Source of the DNA: Dermatophagoides farinae
Taxonomy: Eukaryota > Arthropoda > Arachnida > Sarcoptiformes > Pyroglyphidae
NCBI RefSeq assembly: GCF_024713945.1
Contig: NC_134684.1
Span: 4,365,405-4,429,404 of the forward strand
DNA length: 64,000 bases
Direction: 5' to 3'
Shown: positions 1 to 14,309 of the stretch, piece after piece
Numbering within the stretch: position 1 is the first letter of the stretch
How the letters are laid out: each line of letters begins with the position of its first letter
The notes under the pieces: generated by a model
Database searches by the model: none
The model's input: the letters and a program-made list of their open reading frames with translations, nothing else
Told to the model about the DNA's origin: nothing
Program-made: the position numbers and the translations under genes

Positions 1-942
1 TTTGTGTTTTTAAATGAAAAAATGATGATGATTACAAGGAAAAAGATGGACAAGAAAAAAGCATAAAGTAATGATTCGGTTTTTTGTTTTTGTTTTTGTT
101 TTTTGGTCTGGAACAATAAAATTTTTTTGAAAGCTAAAAGATTCTTTTTTCAAAAAATATTGTTTTTCCCTTTGAATGAACTATATATTTCTTGTCTCTT
201 GTTGAACTTTATTTTCAGAATTTGTCCATTTTTTGATTTAATGATGCGCGCCGGTCATAAAATACCATTATTTCGAACCAAAGGGGAAAAACATTTTTTT
301 CCTTGTTACAAACATTCAGAGACAAACATCTTGAATATGTGAGGTTTGACCACTGAACATTTATGGCGTAATTCACAACAATCTGGGTTTTATATTTACA
401 GTCTCCATTTCAATAATTTCAATGTTTCGGTAAGAAAATTTAATAATGCAGCACAGAGAGGTTGTAGTGTGATGGTAGAATTGCCTTCGATGTTGAACGA
501 TATATTTCAATTTTCAAATTTCCAAATTGAAGCACCCATGTAGAGATGATATATATATTTTTATGCATGTATCGTGTGGGATATGAATTGAATTGGTTGA
601 ATTAATTTTTTTTTCTCGTTGTTTTCCAATGGTTGGGTATATTATTCACTTGAGTGAATTCATGGTTATTTTGTTGTTATGTGGTAATGGGGTTGTGTAT
701 GGGGGAGAAATTATGTTCAATTAGTCTGTGAAAATTGATCTTAAAGGGTGGTGTATTTGATGAGAACAACTATATAACAAAAAAGAAAAAAAGAAAAAAA
801 AAATACAAATTACTTTGGGCAATAATCGTCGTCGTCGTTTGTCGGTGTTGCACTATAATCACTTCTGACATTAATTGAATGTCATTCCTGTACTAAAAAT
901 GATCAAAATTTTCTCCTATCATAAATGTCATGTATTTGTGGA

Positions 943-965
943 ATGATGATGATGATGATGATGAT
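943..965. repeat. (GAT)n microsatellite
   Basis: An uninterrupted run of GAT/ATG triplets, followed a few bases later by four ATTC units. This is the commonest simple repeat class in the window. Confidence 0.8.
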
Positions 966-1546
966 ATTATTCATTCATTCATTCATCATTTATATTCCAT
1001 AACTATGGTTGTCTCTTCTTTGGTTTTGGTTTGATTTTATATATCGATAATAAGTTTGTTATCACTCAATTTTTACATCAGCAGTAGTGAGATAATTAAT
1101 CATATCATATCATATGTTTTCAGACCGTATTGATAATTATTCATAATGATGATGATAGATGGCATCTAAATTCAATCATTTTTTGGTTTTCATTTCTAAA
1201 ATAATGATGATGACATTTGATTGTCATCGAAACGGCTATGAATAATAGTGTTGAAACTTTGAATTTTTTGACGATTAGGTCCCTACAATAGCCTCCTTTT
1301 CTGTTTCTAAGATGATGATGATAATGATTGAGATGGTTTGATTCGGTCTAATGAATCTTTCAGCGAAATGATTGCTCATATATATCGTCTTTATGTCAAA
1401 GAGTTTCGTTGTTGTTTGTTCCACAACCACACCTCCATTATTTATTTTCGATGATGGTCTTTGATCTTTGTTTCCGTTTCAAAACGAAGACATTTGATTT
1501 TCTGTAGAGAACAAAAGTGGACATGAAAATATTTTAATAAGTGAAT

Positions 1547-1567
1547 TGTGTGTGTGTGTGTGTGTGT
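1547..1567. repeat. (TG)n microsatellite
   Basis: An uninterrupted TG dinucleotide run in non-coding sequence. Confidence 0.8.
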
Positions 1568-4500
1568 AGGAGGAATTGAATTGTGTGAAAGCATTGAAAG
1601 AATTTTCAGAAAATGTGTTTCTCTAGAAATATTCATTCAACACATACACACACACTTGTGGTGTTGTCTATAAGCAAACCATGACGATGATGGGCCACTT
1701 GAAAAATATGGTCTCAATTCATTCATTTTTTTGTGATGAAAATATGCTTGCACTGTGTGCACAGTGGCATTTTCATTCATTGACCATTTATGATGATGAT
1801 GAAAATTGTAGATTGTGTGTGGACAAGTAAAGATGATACTTTGACCTAACCATACACACATATAGAAAGAAAAAACCTCCAAAATGACATACAAGCACAT
1901 GAATGATGATGATGATGTGTGTGTGTACGTTTATTATGTTTGTCGTTGTTATTTTTATTTGGTTCATCACTTTTTTTCTGTATTTGTTGATTCTTCGAAA
2001 GGAGAAAAAGAAACAATCACTGAAGAAAAGATACTGGCGCTGTTTGCTTGCCTTTTGTGTTGAGATTGTCAGTTCATAAGAACTTTGTTTCGTTCGTTTG
2101 TCATTTTTTCTGACATTTATTTTCACCATCATCATCATTATCAAATGTTCAGCAGCAATATATTTTTCTCGATTTGAGTATATTATTTGACATTTGGATC
2201 AATGGTATATAATTTTTTCGTTTTTTTTGCAGCTAACATAATACCCTCGTTGATGGTGTCTGTTTGTGTGACACATATATTATGGGTGTCATTATCTTAT
2301 TTTTTCGATATAAATGTGTAATATGTCGATGACCTAATCACAAGTTTGAAGATTTAAATTTTTTTTTTTGTTGTTAGTTTTACTGGTCGAGAAGAGATTA
2401 AATTCAAAAACAATCCTTGTGAGCTAGAGGCATTCACTTTTGTTATTTATATTAATTAGAAAATCTCATCTTGGAATGTTTTTCTTTTGTGGTTGATAAT
2501 GATGATGATCCTCTTTTCTTTTGATCACAGGTTTTTTCGAGGGGATTTAAACGTTTTTCTTGTTGATTGTTTATATTTGTTTGTTTGTTTGTTTGGCGGC
2601 GGTGGTACGCGCCCAGAAAAATATATTCACATTACGAATTTTTATTACCCAAAACATCCTCATATGACTGATAATTATATGATATTAGATTCTTTCTCAC
2701 TCTTTCTCGCAATGAATACCCAAAATCAAATCAAATTCATTTTCTCACTTGGAGAGAATGATGGAAAAGTAATCAAATTCAATGTATGCATATCATTATT
2801 AATCTTATTTTAATTTTTACTATTGTATTCTTCTGTTGTTCTTTATGATACAAGTGCCGTATTGGCAGTGTATCTTTTATTAATAATAATAATAATAATG
2901 TATGCATATGGTGGTGGTGTATAATGATCATCGCCTTACTCTGGATATTTCTTTTGTTGATTCCATGTTGAATTTTGTTGTTCTTGAATTTCACATCTCT
3001 TTTTTGACTCTGTATGGTGTGTGCATTTGCAAAAAAACAAATAATTCCTGATTAGTTTGGGTAAAGATGTTTATAATATGAATCTCAAATAAATATAAAA
3101 CTTGTACCACTCTTTCTGAAGTTTTTATGCAAAAATTCAGATCATTCAAAGAGAGAGCCTATAGGTGCTGATTTGTTTGCATGTCTTTCTGATTTTGTTT
3201 TTTGTAATTCTCGTGTGATCTTTTTTTTTAGAAGTAATTTTTTTTGGTTGCCCATCATTTTAATAATCTTTTTCGTTGGAAAAAATACCTAGACAATAGG
3301 AAGAACGATTTTCTTTTTGTACGATATATAAAAAATATTAAGTTTAAACTTAAGATTGGTATTTAAATAATAATTTCAAAAGAAGAAAGAATATTGCTTA
3401 TGGTAATGATAATGTGAATTGTCCAATGATGATGATGATGCTTAGATTCAGTCGATGATGATTAATGTGTGCAAAATTCGCTCTTGCAATTATGTTCTGT
3501 AGATGCCAATTTTAAATTTTGTGCGTGTGTCATAATGAGACTTGTTGACTTTTCTCAATTCATTTTTTGAAAAATTATAATCCAACCAATTTAATTGCTG
3601 TTGTTTCATTTTATTTTCTTTATAATTTGTAGATACTGTCGGAAAAAATGTCCGATTTAATAACATCATATTATTGTTCTGGCATCCAGAATAGATCGTC
3701 GGAATCGGCATAACTTCAAGTTCAAGATTAGAATGATTATTCTATATGGAAACAGGCGAATCGAACATGCAAACAAGATCATTAATCCATCCGTCACCAC
3801 CAACCACCACAAGTGCCAATAATTATTAACCATTGTTATTGTTATTTTTTACTTTTTCCAATTATCATTATTAATATATAGAGCGAATAAAAAATAATGT
3901 TTATAAAAACATTCAGTTCATCTTTTTTGACAAATTGCGAACTGAATTGAGTATATAAAACGATTAGTTGTTTAACGTGTTTTTTTCAAATTCAGATCAT
4001 TAATTGAGATGTCTATTGAAAAAAATAATTTAACAAAACTAAAACTGATCTTGAATGATTCCGGTGCATTCGAATCACACACACACACATGTGCGTATTC
4101 TGCATATTTATTTGATGCTAAACACTGGAAAAAACTAGTTTTCTGGTTTTTTCTCTAATTTTTTTTTTCACTGAAAAATCAATTCGAATCTGAATGTGAT
4201 CAACCAAAAAAAAAACCATACAGGAAACTCGCATGAACACACACACTGATCGACTATAACAATTTTTATTTGGATGTTTCAAGTGATTGCAAAGAGAGTA
4301 TCATTCTTTCATCATATTTAAGCATCACCCTGTGGATGAAACAAACAGAAATTTTTTTGTTTGCAAATTTCTTTAAGCCAGATTGGTGATTATATTTTTT
4401 TTTGCCTGGTTTGTGAATAAAAAAAAATTCGTTTTTTCTCGTTTCGTTTCATTTTCATTTTGTTTACATAGCTATAAAAATAACATACACACATACACTG

Positions 4501-4920
4501 TGGGTTCCCTTTTTGGAAATCACTCACTCTGTGTGTCTGTGTGTCTGATGTTCTCTGTGTGTGTGTGTGTGTTTTTGTTACGAATCGTTTGAAATTGGTT
4601 AAAGAATTGAATTGAAAAAACCGAAAAAATTATTTTCAACAATTTATCTTCTATGATGATGATGGCGCAGCAACAACAACAACGACTGGCAATCGTCATT
4701 GTTGATCGAATTCATTTCAGTGGGTCTATTTTTAAAACCAATTGTGTTATCGATTGAGAGGAGGAAAGATGAATTTTCAAATGAACAATATGTTATATGT
4801 TATATGTTATTCTTATTATTAAAACAATTTAAACGAAAAGTTTCTTTTTATCGACTACACAAAAGTGTTCTTTGAAAGCAATAACCAATAAGTTTATCAA
4901 TCAAGAGAATATCTATCTAT

Positions 4921-4950
4921 CTACTAGTCTTCTACTAGTCTTCTACTAGT
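4921..4950. repeat. 11-bp minisatellite, about 2.7 copies
   Basis: The unit CTACTAGTCTT is repeated twice exactly and followed by a partial third copy. It is preceded by a short ATCT run. No function is suggested by the context. Confidence 0.75.
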
Positions 4951-7522
4951 TTAAAGTTAAAAAACAAAACAAACTTTAAATCAATCAATCAATACTATTC
5001 ATCACATCACATCACACACACATGTGGTGGTATATGCATACACACTGGACAATCATCATCATCACCACCCACACACATGTGTGTTTGATCGAAATACTCA
5101 ATTGATTTTCAAACAGGGAAAAACGGCAATCTGAGATGACTACGACCACTTGATTTTATATTTATTTAAATTCCATTTGTAACAAGTACCTTGAACAAAT
5201 AATTTGAACTGAATTTTTATTTTCCTTGGTTTTCGACATAATGATTTGTTTTTCATTTCAGTTTACCATGAATTCATGATAATGGAAGTTTTTGTTCATA
5301 TTAATGATGATAATCTGGGAGCCGGTATCTGAGTATCAATCAATATCATCATCATCATCATTATCATTGATCTGATCTGGTCATCATTTAATGATGATCC
5401 AAATTAAATCACAGACAAACAAATCCTGAATTGTGATGATTTTTTTATACGAACAAAACATGATGAAATTATTTTATCGTTTTTTTTTCATTTCAAATTT
5501 TTTCTACACACAATGATTATTGTCGGTCACATTTTTTGTTTGTTTCGATTATCCATCGTCATGAACAGATCTTTGGCTTCTTAATGATCTTTATTTATTA
5601 TAAGAACAGAATTCTCTTCTGTTTTTCTCTTTTCTTAATCGACAACAATTTCAAGCTTGAGAGCGAAAAAAGAGAGGGACAGAAAAGTGAATAATCGAAA
5701 TGATAAACACGAGCCATATAATTTAAAGTCATTTTTTCAGGATAATGCAGAGAACATACACGAGCTTAAATGAATGGCGACGAAAATGTCATGAACAACA
5801 CAACACAACAACAACAAATGATTGAGCATCGGAGAAAATGACTTTATTTTTTACCTACTATGGTAGAATGTGATTAGTTTTAGTATTAATAATTCAATCA
5901 TAAATGGAACGAAAACAATGAAAATTCGCATTAATAACATTCATATATTGAAAAATTGGTTGATCAAACCAACTAAATGAATCGGAAGAAATTTTTTCCA
6001 CTCGAAGTAATGACTAAAACAGAATGATCTTCATTTCACCAAACACTGAGAGCACCATGATCATGAATGTTGTTGCTGCCATTACCACCGCCACCATCAT
6101 TATGTCATGCCACCAAAGTTAATTTAGACATTTTCTCAAAACAACAACCTATCGATCGACCGACCAACCAGTCAAATGATGTCGATGATCATCATCATCA
6201 GACAACGTTGTCGATATACGTGTATAATTTCAATGACCTTAGCCTTAACCATCAGAGATAATAATAATTTTCAGATTTTTTTTCTTTGAACATCAAAGTT
6301 GTTGTTATATATCCGAATGAATTGAAATCGACTATCAATTGGTCTCCAAAATGAAAAACTTTCACTAACGTTAAAAAATCTCGTTTGGTTTTTTTTTTGT
6401 TTTGTTTTGAATCAAATTAGGATAGAAGGAAGCCTGAAGAAATGAGTTTAAATGAATTTTCTTCTTACATTCTGGATAAAAAGAAATCCCTCACCCCTCC
6501 AAAGGGATTGATCTAATTTTATAATTCATCGCTGTTGTAGATAATGACTTTTTCTCTTTACTTTGGTTAACTTAATAATCATCATTAGCATCAAACAAAC
6601 AAACCAGCCACGTTTTTTCTGGACAAGATTATCATTATTGTTTGAACATTTTTCAACAACATCACGATGATCTAAACACACAACTAAGCAATTCGAGGTT
6701 ATGTGGTTATGTTTGTGTGTGTGATCATTCAGAAGGCTGCCAACCACATCACCATATTGTTGTTGTTTTGGCGGCGGTAATTTTTTAAAACCATAATCGA
6801 ATTGTCATGCATAACCGAAAATCAAGAATAATTTCTCAATTTATCTATGGCCATCACTGAGTCGTTGTTGGTTTTTTTCGCTACAATCACATCATCATCG
6901 TCATTGATGGCCCAATAGAATTATCAAGTGATATTTTTTTCACGTTGTTGAAGGTCAATTATGTGGGTTCGATCGATCTTTTTTTTTTGTTCCTCTGAAT
7001 TGATAATTCAACACAATGATGATGACAGACAGACAGTGCAGAAAATGCTATGTAATTGTTATTGTTCGTTTGTTATTTGAAATGAATGAATGAAAGAAGA
7101 CTGGTGGTTACAAATTTCAGATGATAATAATATTGTCCAAATCATTTTTTGTTATTTCTACCCAATTCTGCCCATCGAAGCCTGATGGATGGAATGATAT
7201 TTTTTTTTCATTTCAATTTGAATTTTTTTTATTCCGTACATGATGATTAAATGGATCAAACAGCACTCAACATCACCATCTCAGTGGTGATGGTGATGAT
7301 AATAAAAATGTTTTTTCATTGACCATCATCATCACAAGTCTCAAATGTGAGTATATAATATGGATACAGCATGTGTGTGTATTTTGATTTGAGCAAATTG
7401 TTTTTTCTTTCTCTTTTTGCTCGATATCATGATTATTATAAAGATGATGATGATATGAAGATGTTTGCTATATGAATATTTGGTTGATTTTTTTTCTTTA
7501 TATTCTTTCTTTCACATACGAA

Positions 7523-7545
7523 AGAGAGAGAGAGAGAGAGAGAGA
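7523..7545. repeat. (GA)n microsatellite
   Basis: An uninterrupted GA dinucleotide run. GA tracts bind GAGA-type factors in some arthropods, but nothing here ties this run to a promoter. Confidence 0.8.
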
Positions 7546-9983
7546 TGGCCAAGATCCTGTCTGACTGGCATCTCTGGTGGTGGCATATCGATGATGATGA
7601 TGAGATAGTTGGACCCTATGATTTCTTTAAAAGCTAAAAAATATTTCGACCTTTTGTAAAATGACCTGTCAAATTATAGTATTCCCCACAGAAAAAAATG
7701 ATGACATAATCATCAATTTTTTCTTGGAAAAAAACCTATTGATCCAAGGGTTGAAGGGCAAAGAACCCTATGAACTCTAACAATGATCAGAGTGACCTTA
7801 CTGGACTGAAACGAATGAATCAATGCAAATGCAGTGGAATTTGAATGGCGAAAAAAATAAAATAAAATTCAACATCTCTGAACTAAAAAAAAAGTTCAAG
7901 TGGCAATCAACTTATCACCATATTTTCTTCATCTTTGAATAGTTGTTATATGAAATGAAATTTGTTTCTTATTGTTATCGTCAAATTATTATGGTTTTTG
8001 TTGTTTCCAAAAGCACATGTTTTCAACTATGTTAATAGTTACACTTGACCAACGAACAAATTGATTCAATTTCAATGATGAAAATTGAATTCTTGTTTGA
8101 AATTTGAATTTTTTTTCGATTGATTTGATCACCCATAAATCATCATGTTTGTCATTGTACATTAATCGATAGTTTTTATTATTTTCAAAAAATGAAATGA
8201 ATTGATTTGAATCTGACAAACAAACAAACAAATAAACAAACAACCAGTCAAAGTCACAATATGCACACAATATTAGTATATCATTTCCATTACCTCGACC
8301 ATAAAACAAAATTCCTGGTGTTTTTACGAATCGGAATTTAATTTAATGTGAAATATATACGAATCCTCTGTTGTTGTTGTTTGTTCAATTTTTCGTGAGT
8401 TTGTTTTTTTTCTATGAAAAAAAAAATTATAAATAAAAAATTGATGATAATAATGCTTGAAATAAAAACTGTTGAATGAAAAAGGAATGAACAAATTAAT
8501 GACTTAATTCTCATTCTTCAAACACTGAAAAATCACCTGACCTTTCTGACCCTATGTGTGTCTATAATACCAAAGGAAAAAAATATCATCATCATCATTC
8601 TAGGTTCCAATGTTTTATGATTTTATGTTCTTTTTTTCCTCGAATGGTCATTCAACCACCGCCACCGCCACCACGACGATAAAGACGATGTGATCATTTA
8701 CAATCACGGCCAATGATCATCATCACCAATCACCACCACCACCACCACCACCGCCGCCATCACCATGATCATAGGTGAGGAGGTGATCTTCGATATTACA
8801 CATTGAAATAATGATATTTTGAACATGAACTTTTTTCTTTCATCAACTGACATTCATCTTCTTTTTCTTTGGTCCAAAGTGGAATACACACGAATACAAC
8901 ATACCTTGGGTTTATTTGTTTGTTAACTGTGAAATCATACACAACACACACACACACACGAATATCTTTGGCCTCAAAAGGTCACGGAAAAAAAGTTTTC
9001 AAGTGTTTTTCAAATGAAAAGAAAAAAAATAGGGTCTAGAAACCTTGATCGATCGATCTAAATATAGTTGTTGTCGATGATGATGATGATGTGAGGTTCT
9101 CTCTAGTATTGATGAATGAAAGAACGAAAGGAACACAAAAGCCTACAACACCTATGGTCACCATTGGTCCAACCTTATCTTGTCATGATGATATGAGTGA
9201 ATGGTGCATTTGTTTGGCACGTCTTCATCATCATCGCGAGGAGAAAGAAAGAAATATTTCATCATCATCAGAAGCTATCATTATTTTTTCTCTTTTCTTG
9301 CAAAAAAATTTCTCAAGTCCGTCATTGAACAATGAACAGAATGAACAGAATAAACGATGGACCCGGTATGCCAAACCTTAGACTGAATATTCAGATATAT
9401 AATGCAACTATCTATGAAAATCTTTGGTACCTGTTGATCATGATGATCATCCAATAAACGAATATGATGATGGTGAAGAAAGATGATGATGACGAAAATG
9501 ACTTAATTTAATGTTGTACTGGTGTCTTTTCAGGTTTTTTCTTACGTCTTTTTCATTGAACAAAAAAAATGCAAACGAATCTTGCCCAACAGGGTATGTT
9601 TGGTGGTGGTGGTGATGTTTGTATGTATGCTTTCCATGTTGTGTTGTGTGTTTGATAACATTCTTTTATTTTCATGAATCTTATTTATATAATATAATCC
9701 TGAACATGATGTTTTTTTCATATTTATAAGCTCAACACACACATGGTGTTAACATTGAGACTGACAATGAAATTGAAGATGTTTTTGTTGATGTCTTTAG
9801 CCATCAAACAACAACATGGAAAGAAAATGAATTTATCTTTCTTCAACCAAATGATCAGTCAACAAAAACAACAGCAAGATCAAGAAGATTCACTGAATCA
9901 ATGGTAGCAACGAAACAAAATCTTTTTATATGTGTTGTCGATGTCCATTATCATGATCAAGATCTCTGTTTCTGGCCACATCG

Positions 9984-10004
9984 AACACACACACACACAC
10001 ACAC
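9984..10004. repeat. (CA)n microsatellite
   Basis: A CA dinucleotide run in non-coding sequence. Confidence 0.75.
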
Positions 10005-10969
10005 AGTAAACACATAGCCCGCTTTATAATTAAAAAACAAAGTCGCTTACGATACGACTCATTATCACATTACCACCACCACCATTATTATCATCAAGCA
10101 CACATAGCAAAATGTAGACACCGTAAAAATAATGTCTTAATCCATCATCATCATTGGTTTTCATTTTGTCTGTAGTTTTAGGTTTGAAAATTTTCGATCC
10201 ATTTTAAACTTGTTGTTGCTTTCGATTCGCAATCGATCATTTTTCGTTTTCATCATCACCATCATCATCATCGGTTGACAATGTGTGAGATTTGAATTTT
10301 AAATTTTTGCTTTAGTTGGGTTTTTTCTCAATTAGTTTTTCATGTTTTGGTGAAATTTTTCTTTTTTTTACAACCCAAAATGATTTAATTAGTTCAATCA
10401 GTGTTTTTTTCTTGGTATTTTACATGTGTGTCACTGTAATCGATCAATCAAATTGAGGACCTTGAAATTGATTCAGAAACTCATGAATTTTTGCAAGTTT
10501 TTTTTTCTCCGGTGTTGAATAAGATTTTAGTATCATTTTTTACGAGACAAATGGCAAACAAAATAAACAAACAAATGTTTAATTGTAATGACCAAATTTT
10601 CAAAAAAAAGAAAAAAAAGAAAACTTAAATTGCTTCTAACTCTAGTTTGTTTTTCCGTTGTTGTAACCTGAATTATCTTGTCCACTTAACCCCACTGCCA
10701 AATACAATCTATGATTGTAAAGACGTCTTTATAATAATAAAAAAAATTCCAAAATTTTTAGCAAAAAAAAACATATATCGTATAAATTGGCCAGAAAAAA
10801 GGAAAATTTCAAAATTTTAAGAAAAAAGGCCCGAGGGTATTACATGCCTAGAAGATGAAGAGAACACAGATAGTAGGAAAAAAAGAAACTTGGGAGAAAC
10901 AAAAATCATCGAACGAAAATGAGAAAGAAAGAAATATATGTGATTATTATTATGAGCAAAGCAACAAGT

Positions 10970-11760
10970 ACGTACGAGTTTGAATATGACTGAGAACGTT
11001 TTTTCGTACAACCGAGAAAGCGAATATAGCAAGCGCGAAAAGGCGCAGCAATTTCCGAACGAACATTCGAACGAACGAATGAGTGAATACCGAAGTCCAC
11101 CACTACCGACAACGAATGCAACAATAATAATAATAATAAGTTTAACTTTATTTTTTTGTTTATTGCACATAGCAGTGGTGTTTGTGTTTACCAATCTATG
11201 CAATAACCGATGCCACTAGCATTAGAATCAAAAACTTCAGGTTCACCATGGTTCGACCAGTTTCATTCGACAACCACCAACAACAACATTTGCAGTATCC
11301 ACATTCAGTCAGAATTCAATCTTGTTCCTGTTAACTTGTAGTTTGTGTGGTTAGTTTTTTCCTTTGATTTTCATTTTCACCCAACATATAATATATCATT
11401 ATTTTTGCAAATTTGTTTTTTATTCTGGTGGTTTTCATTTCATTTGTTGTTTACCTCGTGTGTTCAATAACAACTACTCTGTTTCAACGGGAAAAATCGA
11501 AATTCGTTTGTTTTGTAATGTGTGTGATGTTTTCATCGTCATCATTGCGTTTGTGCATCATTTTTTTAGTTTCCGTTTTGTTCAATTCCCTGATGTAGAT
11601 AAGGGAATCAAAATTATTCACAACGAAATTGAAATATTTTTCATCATTTTTTGTGTCATGTCATGTTGCATTTTTGTCGTTTTTTTTGTTTTGGTCACAA
11701 TAACCTGAAAACCTATGTGTGTGTGTTTTGTGCAACTCAAAAATAATAATCTGTAAATCG
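10970..11760 (+). promoter_or_regulatory. Possible promoter and non-coding first exon
   Basis: Around 10970-11100 the sequence is richer in CpG and GC than its surroundings. A TCAGTCAG-type initiator lies near 11305, and a strong donor (CG, then GTAAGT) occurs at 11761. The intervening stretch has no long plus-strand reading frame. This could be the first non-coding exon of the downstream Gli/ci gene, spliced to the acceptor at 25154. The link is inference; the exon could also belong to another gene or be chance. Confidence 0.2.
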
Positions 11761-14112
11761 GTAAGTTTCATTCAAACCAAATAAGTTATTTTTTTATTTT
11801 TTCGTTTATCGGTTGTTTTTTTCTAAATTCGAATGATAACAATTTGGTCATATCGACCGATCTAATATTTTATCCAGGTAACCAGAAATCGGAAAATTTT
11901 TTCCTTTTCATCGATGTGTGAATATTTTGTTATTTGATTTGATGAAATGTTTGTTTCCGGGGTTTGCTGTTGGTCAGATATGAACTGAAAGCTTTTTATC
12001 TGAAAAAATCTTTTATCAATTTATATTGATCTAGAGAACACGAATCCAGAAAGAAAAATATTGAAATCAACCAGAAAACAAAACAAAAAGCAGCTGCTAC
12101 AAGCACGATGATGATGACAAGTAAATCACCACCACCACATGAAAAACACATTTTCAATACATTATCATTGGCCTGATCAACACTCACACACACACACACA
12201 CACAGAAATACACAATAATATTACTGATTACTGATTACTGATCAACAATTGATGATAATAGAATTGTGACAAGTAATGTTTTAGTGGTTTATGGTTCCAC
12301 AACCAGTAAACCATGCGAAATGAAACAAAACGAAAATGGAGATTGAAGTGTACGATCTTGATCTTGTCTATCATTCTTATCATTATCATCATCCGTAGAC
12401 AACGCACGAATCGAATACCTTTTTTGATGCTGTCATCTACGGGTATATTATTGTTTTTCCAGTGCTAGTTAGTCAAATTTATTTGGTGTATTTTTTCCAC
12501 TTGTCCACAATGTTTTTCATTATTGGCCGTGTCAATTACTTTTACCGATTTTTTTCTCCTTTGACCTAGACCATGGGGACGACCCTTGTTTTGATCTGAC
12601 ATCCGAACAATGCAATTTGTATCGGCAATTTCGTGCATTACACATTCATTCACCACATATGTATGGACATTGACCAAAATTGAGTTTTCATAATCATCGT
12701 TGTCGATGATGTGCGTGACAACTAGATTTGTAGTTGTTGTTGTTTTTGTTGCATTTCAAAAATGAAATTTCTAACATGTAATTCATACAGTGCATTATTT
12801 TGGTTGAAATTTTATTTGTTTGAATAATGAAAATTGAATTATGACAAAAATGGATCATCATGATGATGATGATCATAATCGAATCGGTTCTGTTCTGTTC
12901 AGTTCTGTCCTGTCATTCATTCATTCAGACGGATTTATTGATTGATCAAAACATTTAGACAAGCTACTTATACTTTTCTTTAGTAGGTTCACCCTGATGG
13001 TGGTTGTTGTCGTTGTTGTTGTCCATTTCTTTTCATTTGTTATTCACATTTGACCTAAAGGCTACTTGCTGCTGTTTGCCCGTGTGTGTGTGTGTGTACA
13101 CATATTATGAATGGTTGGTCAAAGTTGCGAAGCGAAAAACTTGGTCCCAAGGACCGTTGATAATTGAGTTGTCTTGTTGATTACCCGCATTGTTGTTGGT
13201 TAGTTTTCGTTATTTGTTATGAAATGAAAATGTTTTTTTTCCATTTGATTGCTAGACAAATACGTGGGCGAAAACATTGTCCGATATCCGGTCGATTAAT
13301 AATCAAAGATAATAATTTGGTAATTTGTAATCGAATGGGGTGTATTAGTAGTAGTGTAGCAATGAGCAATGGTCATTCATGTGTCCTTAAGCGATTTTTT
13401 TCATTTATTGATTGATTCATAATTGATATGACTTGTTTGTAATGGTTATTTATCGATTACTATAAAGATATCTAATCCTTTTCTTTTTCAAGAAAAAAAG
13501 AACGGGAAAAATGTCATTTGATTATACAATTATACATACAATTTTATAAATTATAAATAATCATCTGATTATAGTTGGCACTGGATCCATATCGCCTACG
13601 CTTTGGAAAAATTCAGATATTCAAAAATTTGATAACTCTCTTTTTGCCTGTCGTTTAAATTAGGCTAGCACACACATTCATACACAAAAAAACTATCATT
13701 TCGTTTGTTTGTCTCCTGCTACCTTGTTATTGCGTTGCACATTTTTTTTTCTTTTCAAAAAAGAATTATGACCCAAAGGGTCCACTGCTATCGTAGGTAA
13801 GGAGGGTGAAGAAGCTAAGAAAATTCAGATCACCTTTACCAAGGAAACCATCATCAATGATCATTGATGATGATCGGTAACAAAATCGAGAACAATTTTT
13901 TTCTTTGTTCGTTATTTGTTTCGCATATATTTCCATCTTACCTGGTGCGGTTTCTTTACTCTTTTTTTATGTTTTTGAAACTCTGTGCTTTGCTATACGA
14001 AAGTCATGTGTCTTTATACGAATTCTTTCTGCCATTGTAATTTGACGACGAAAAAGTGGTAAAAAATATTTCTCTAGTCCCGAGTCAATCAATCCTATCA
14101 ATCTTGGCCAAT

Positions 14113-14136
14113 TGTGTGTGTGTGTGTGTGTGTGTG
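14113..14136. repeat. (GT)n microsatellite
   Basis: An uninterrupted GT dinucleotide run in non-coding sequence. Confidence 0.8.
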
Positions 14137-14288
14137 GACCATTGCATTGCTTTTTTATATTATTGTCTTCGTCGGCTACCTGTTTCCATTTCTTTCTCAT
14201 GATCAATACATGTTATAGCTAGATTGATTATGTTTGACTAAGGTATAGCTTTCAGTTTTTATTTTTCAAGAATTCGATACTTTTACAC

Positions 14289-14309
14289 CGTCGTCGTCGT
14301 CGTCGTCGT
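14289..14309. repeat. (CGT)n microsatellite
   Basis: Seven CGT triplets. It stands out because CpG-containing simple repeats are rare in this AT-rich window. Confidence 0.8.

Larger units (their letters stand above)
1..10800. other. Non-coding, microsatellite-rich region with no supportable gene
   Basis: Open frames here are short, begin at arbitrary starts and are dominated by simple repeats or T-rich translations such as long F/L/V runs, so none is called as a gene. The sequence is AT-rich and full of GAT/ATC triplet runs, CA/GT runs and T or A tracts. Introns or regulatory DNA of a distant gene cannot be excluded. A 28-base segment near 419-446, bounded by a pyrimidine-rich AG and a GTAAGA, could be a tiny exon but has no coding support. 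Confidence 0.5.

Noticed and set aside
10817-11203. 128-residue minus-strand open frame opposite the possible promoter
   Set aside because: It overlaps other frames on both strands, is rich in hydrophobic runs and S/F, and has no domain or splice support. The local CpG-rich composition explains its openness better.
12465-12876. Adjacent minus-strand frames of 60-70 residues
   Set aside because: Partly non-repetitive, but with no consistent splice sites or recognisable motif, and no signal of selection can be judged by eye.
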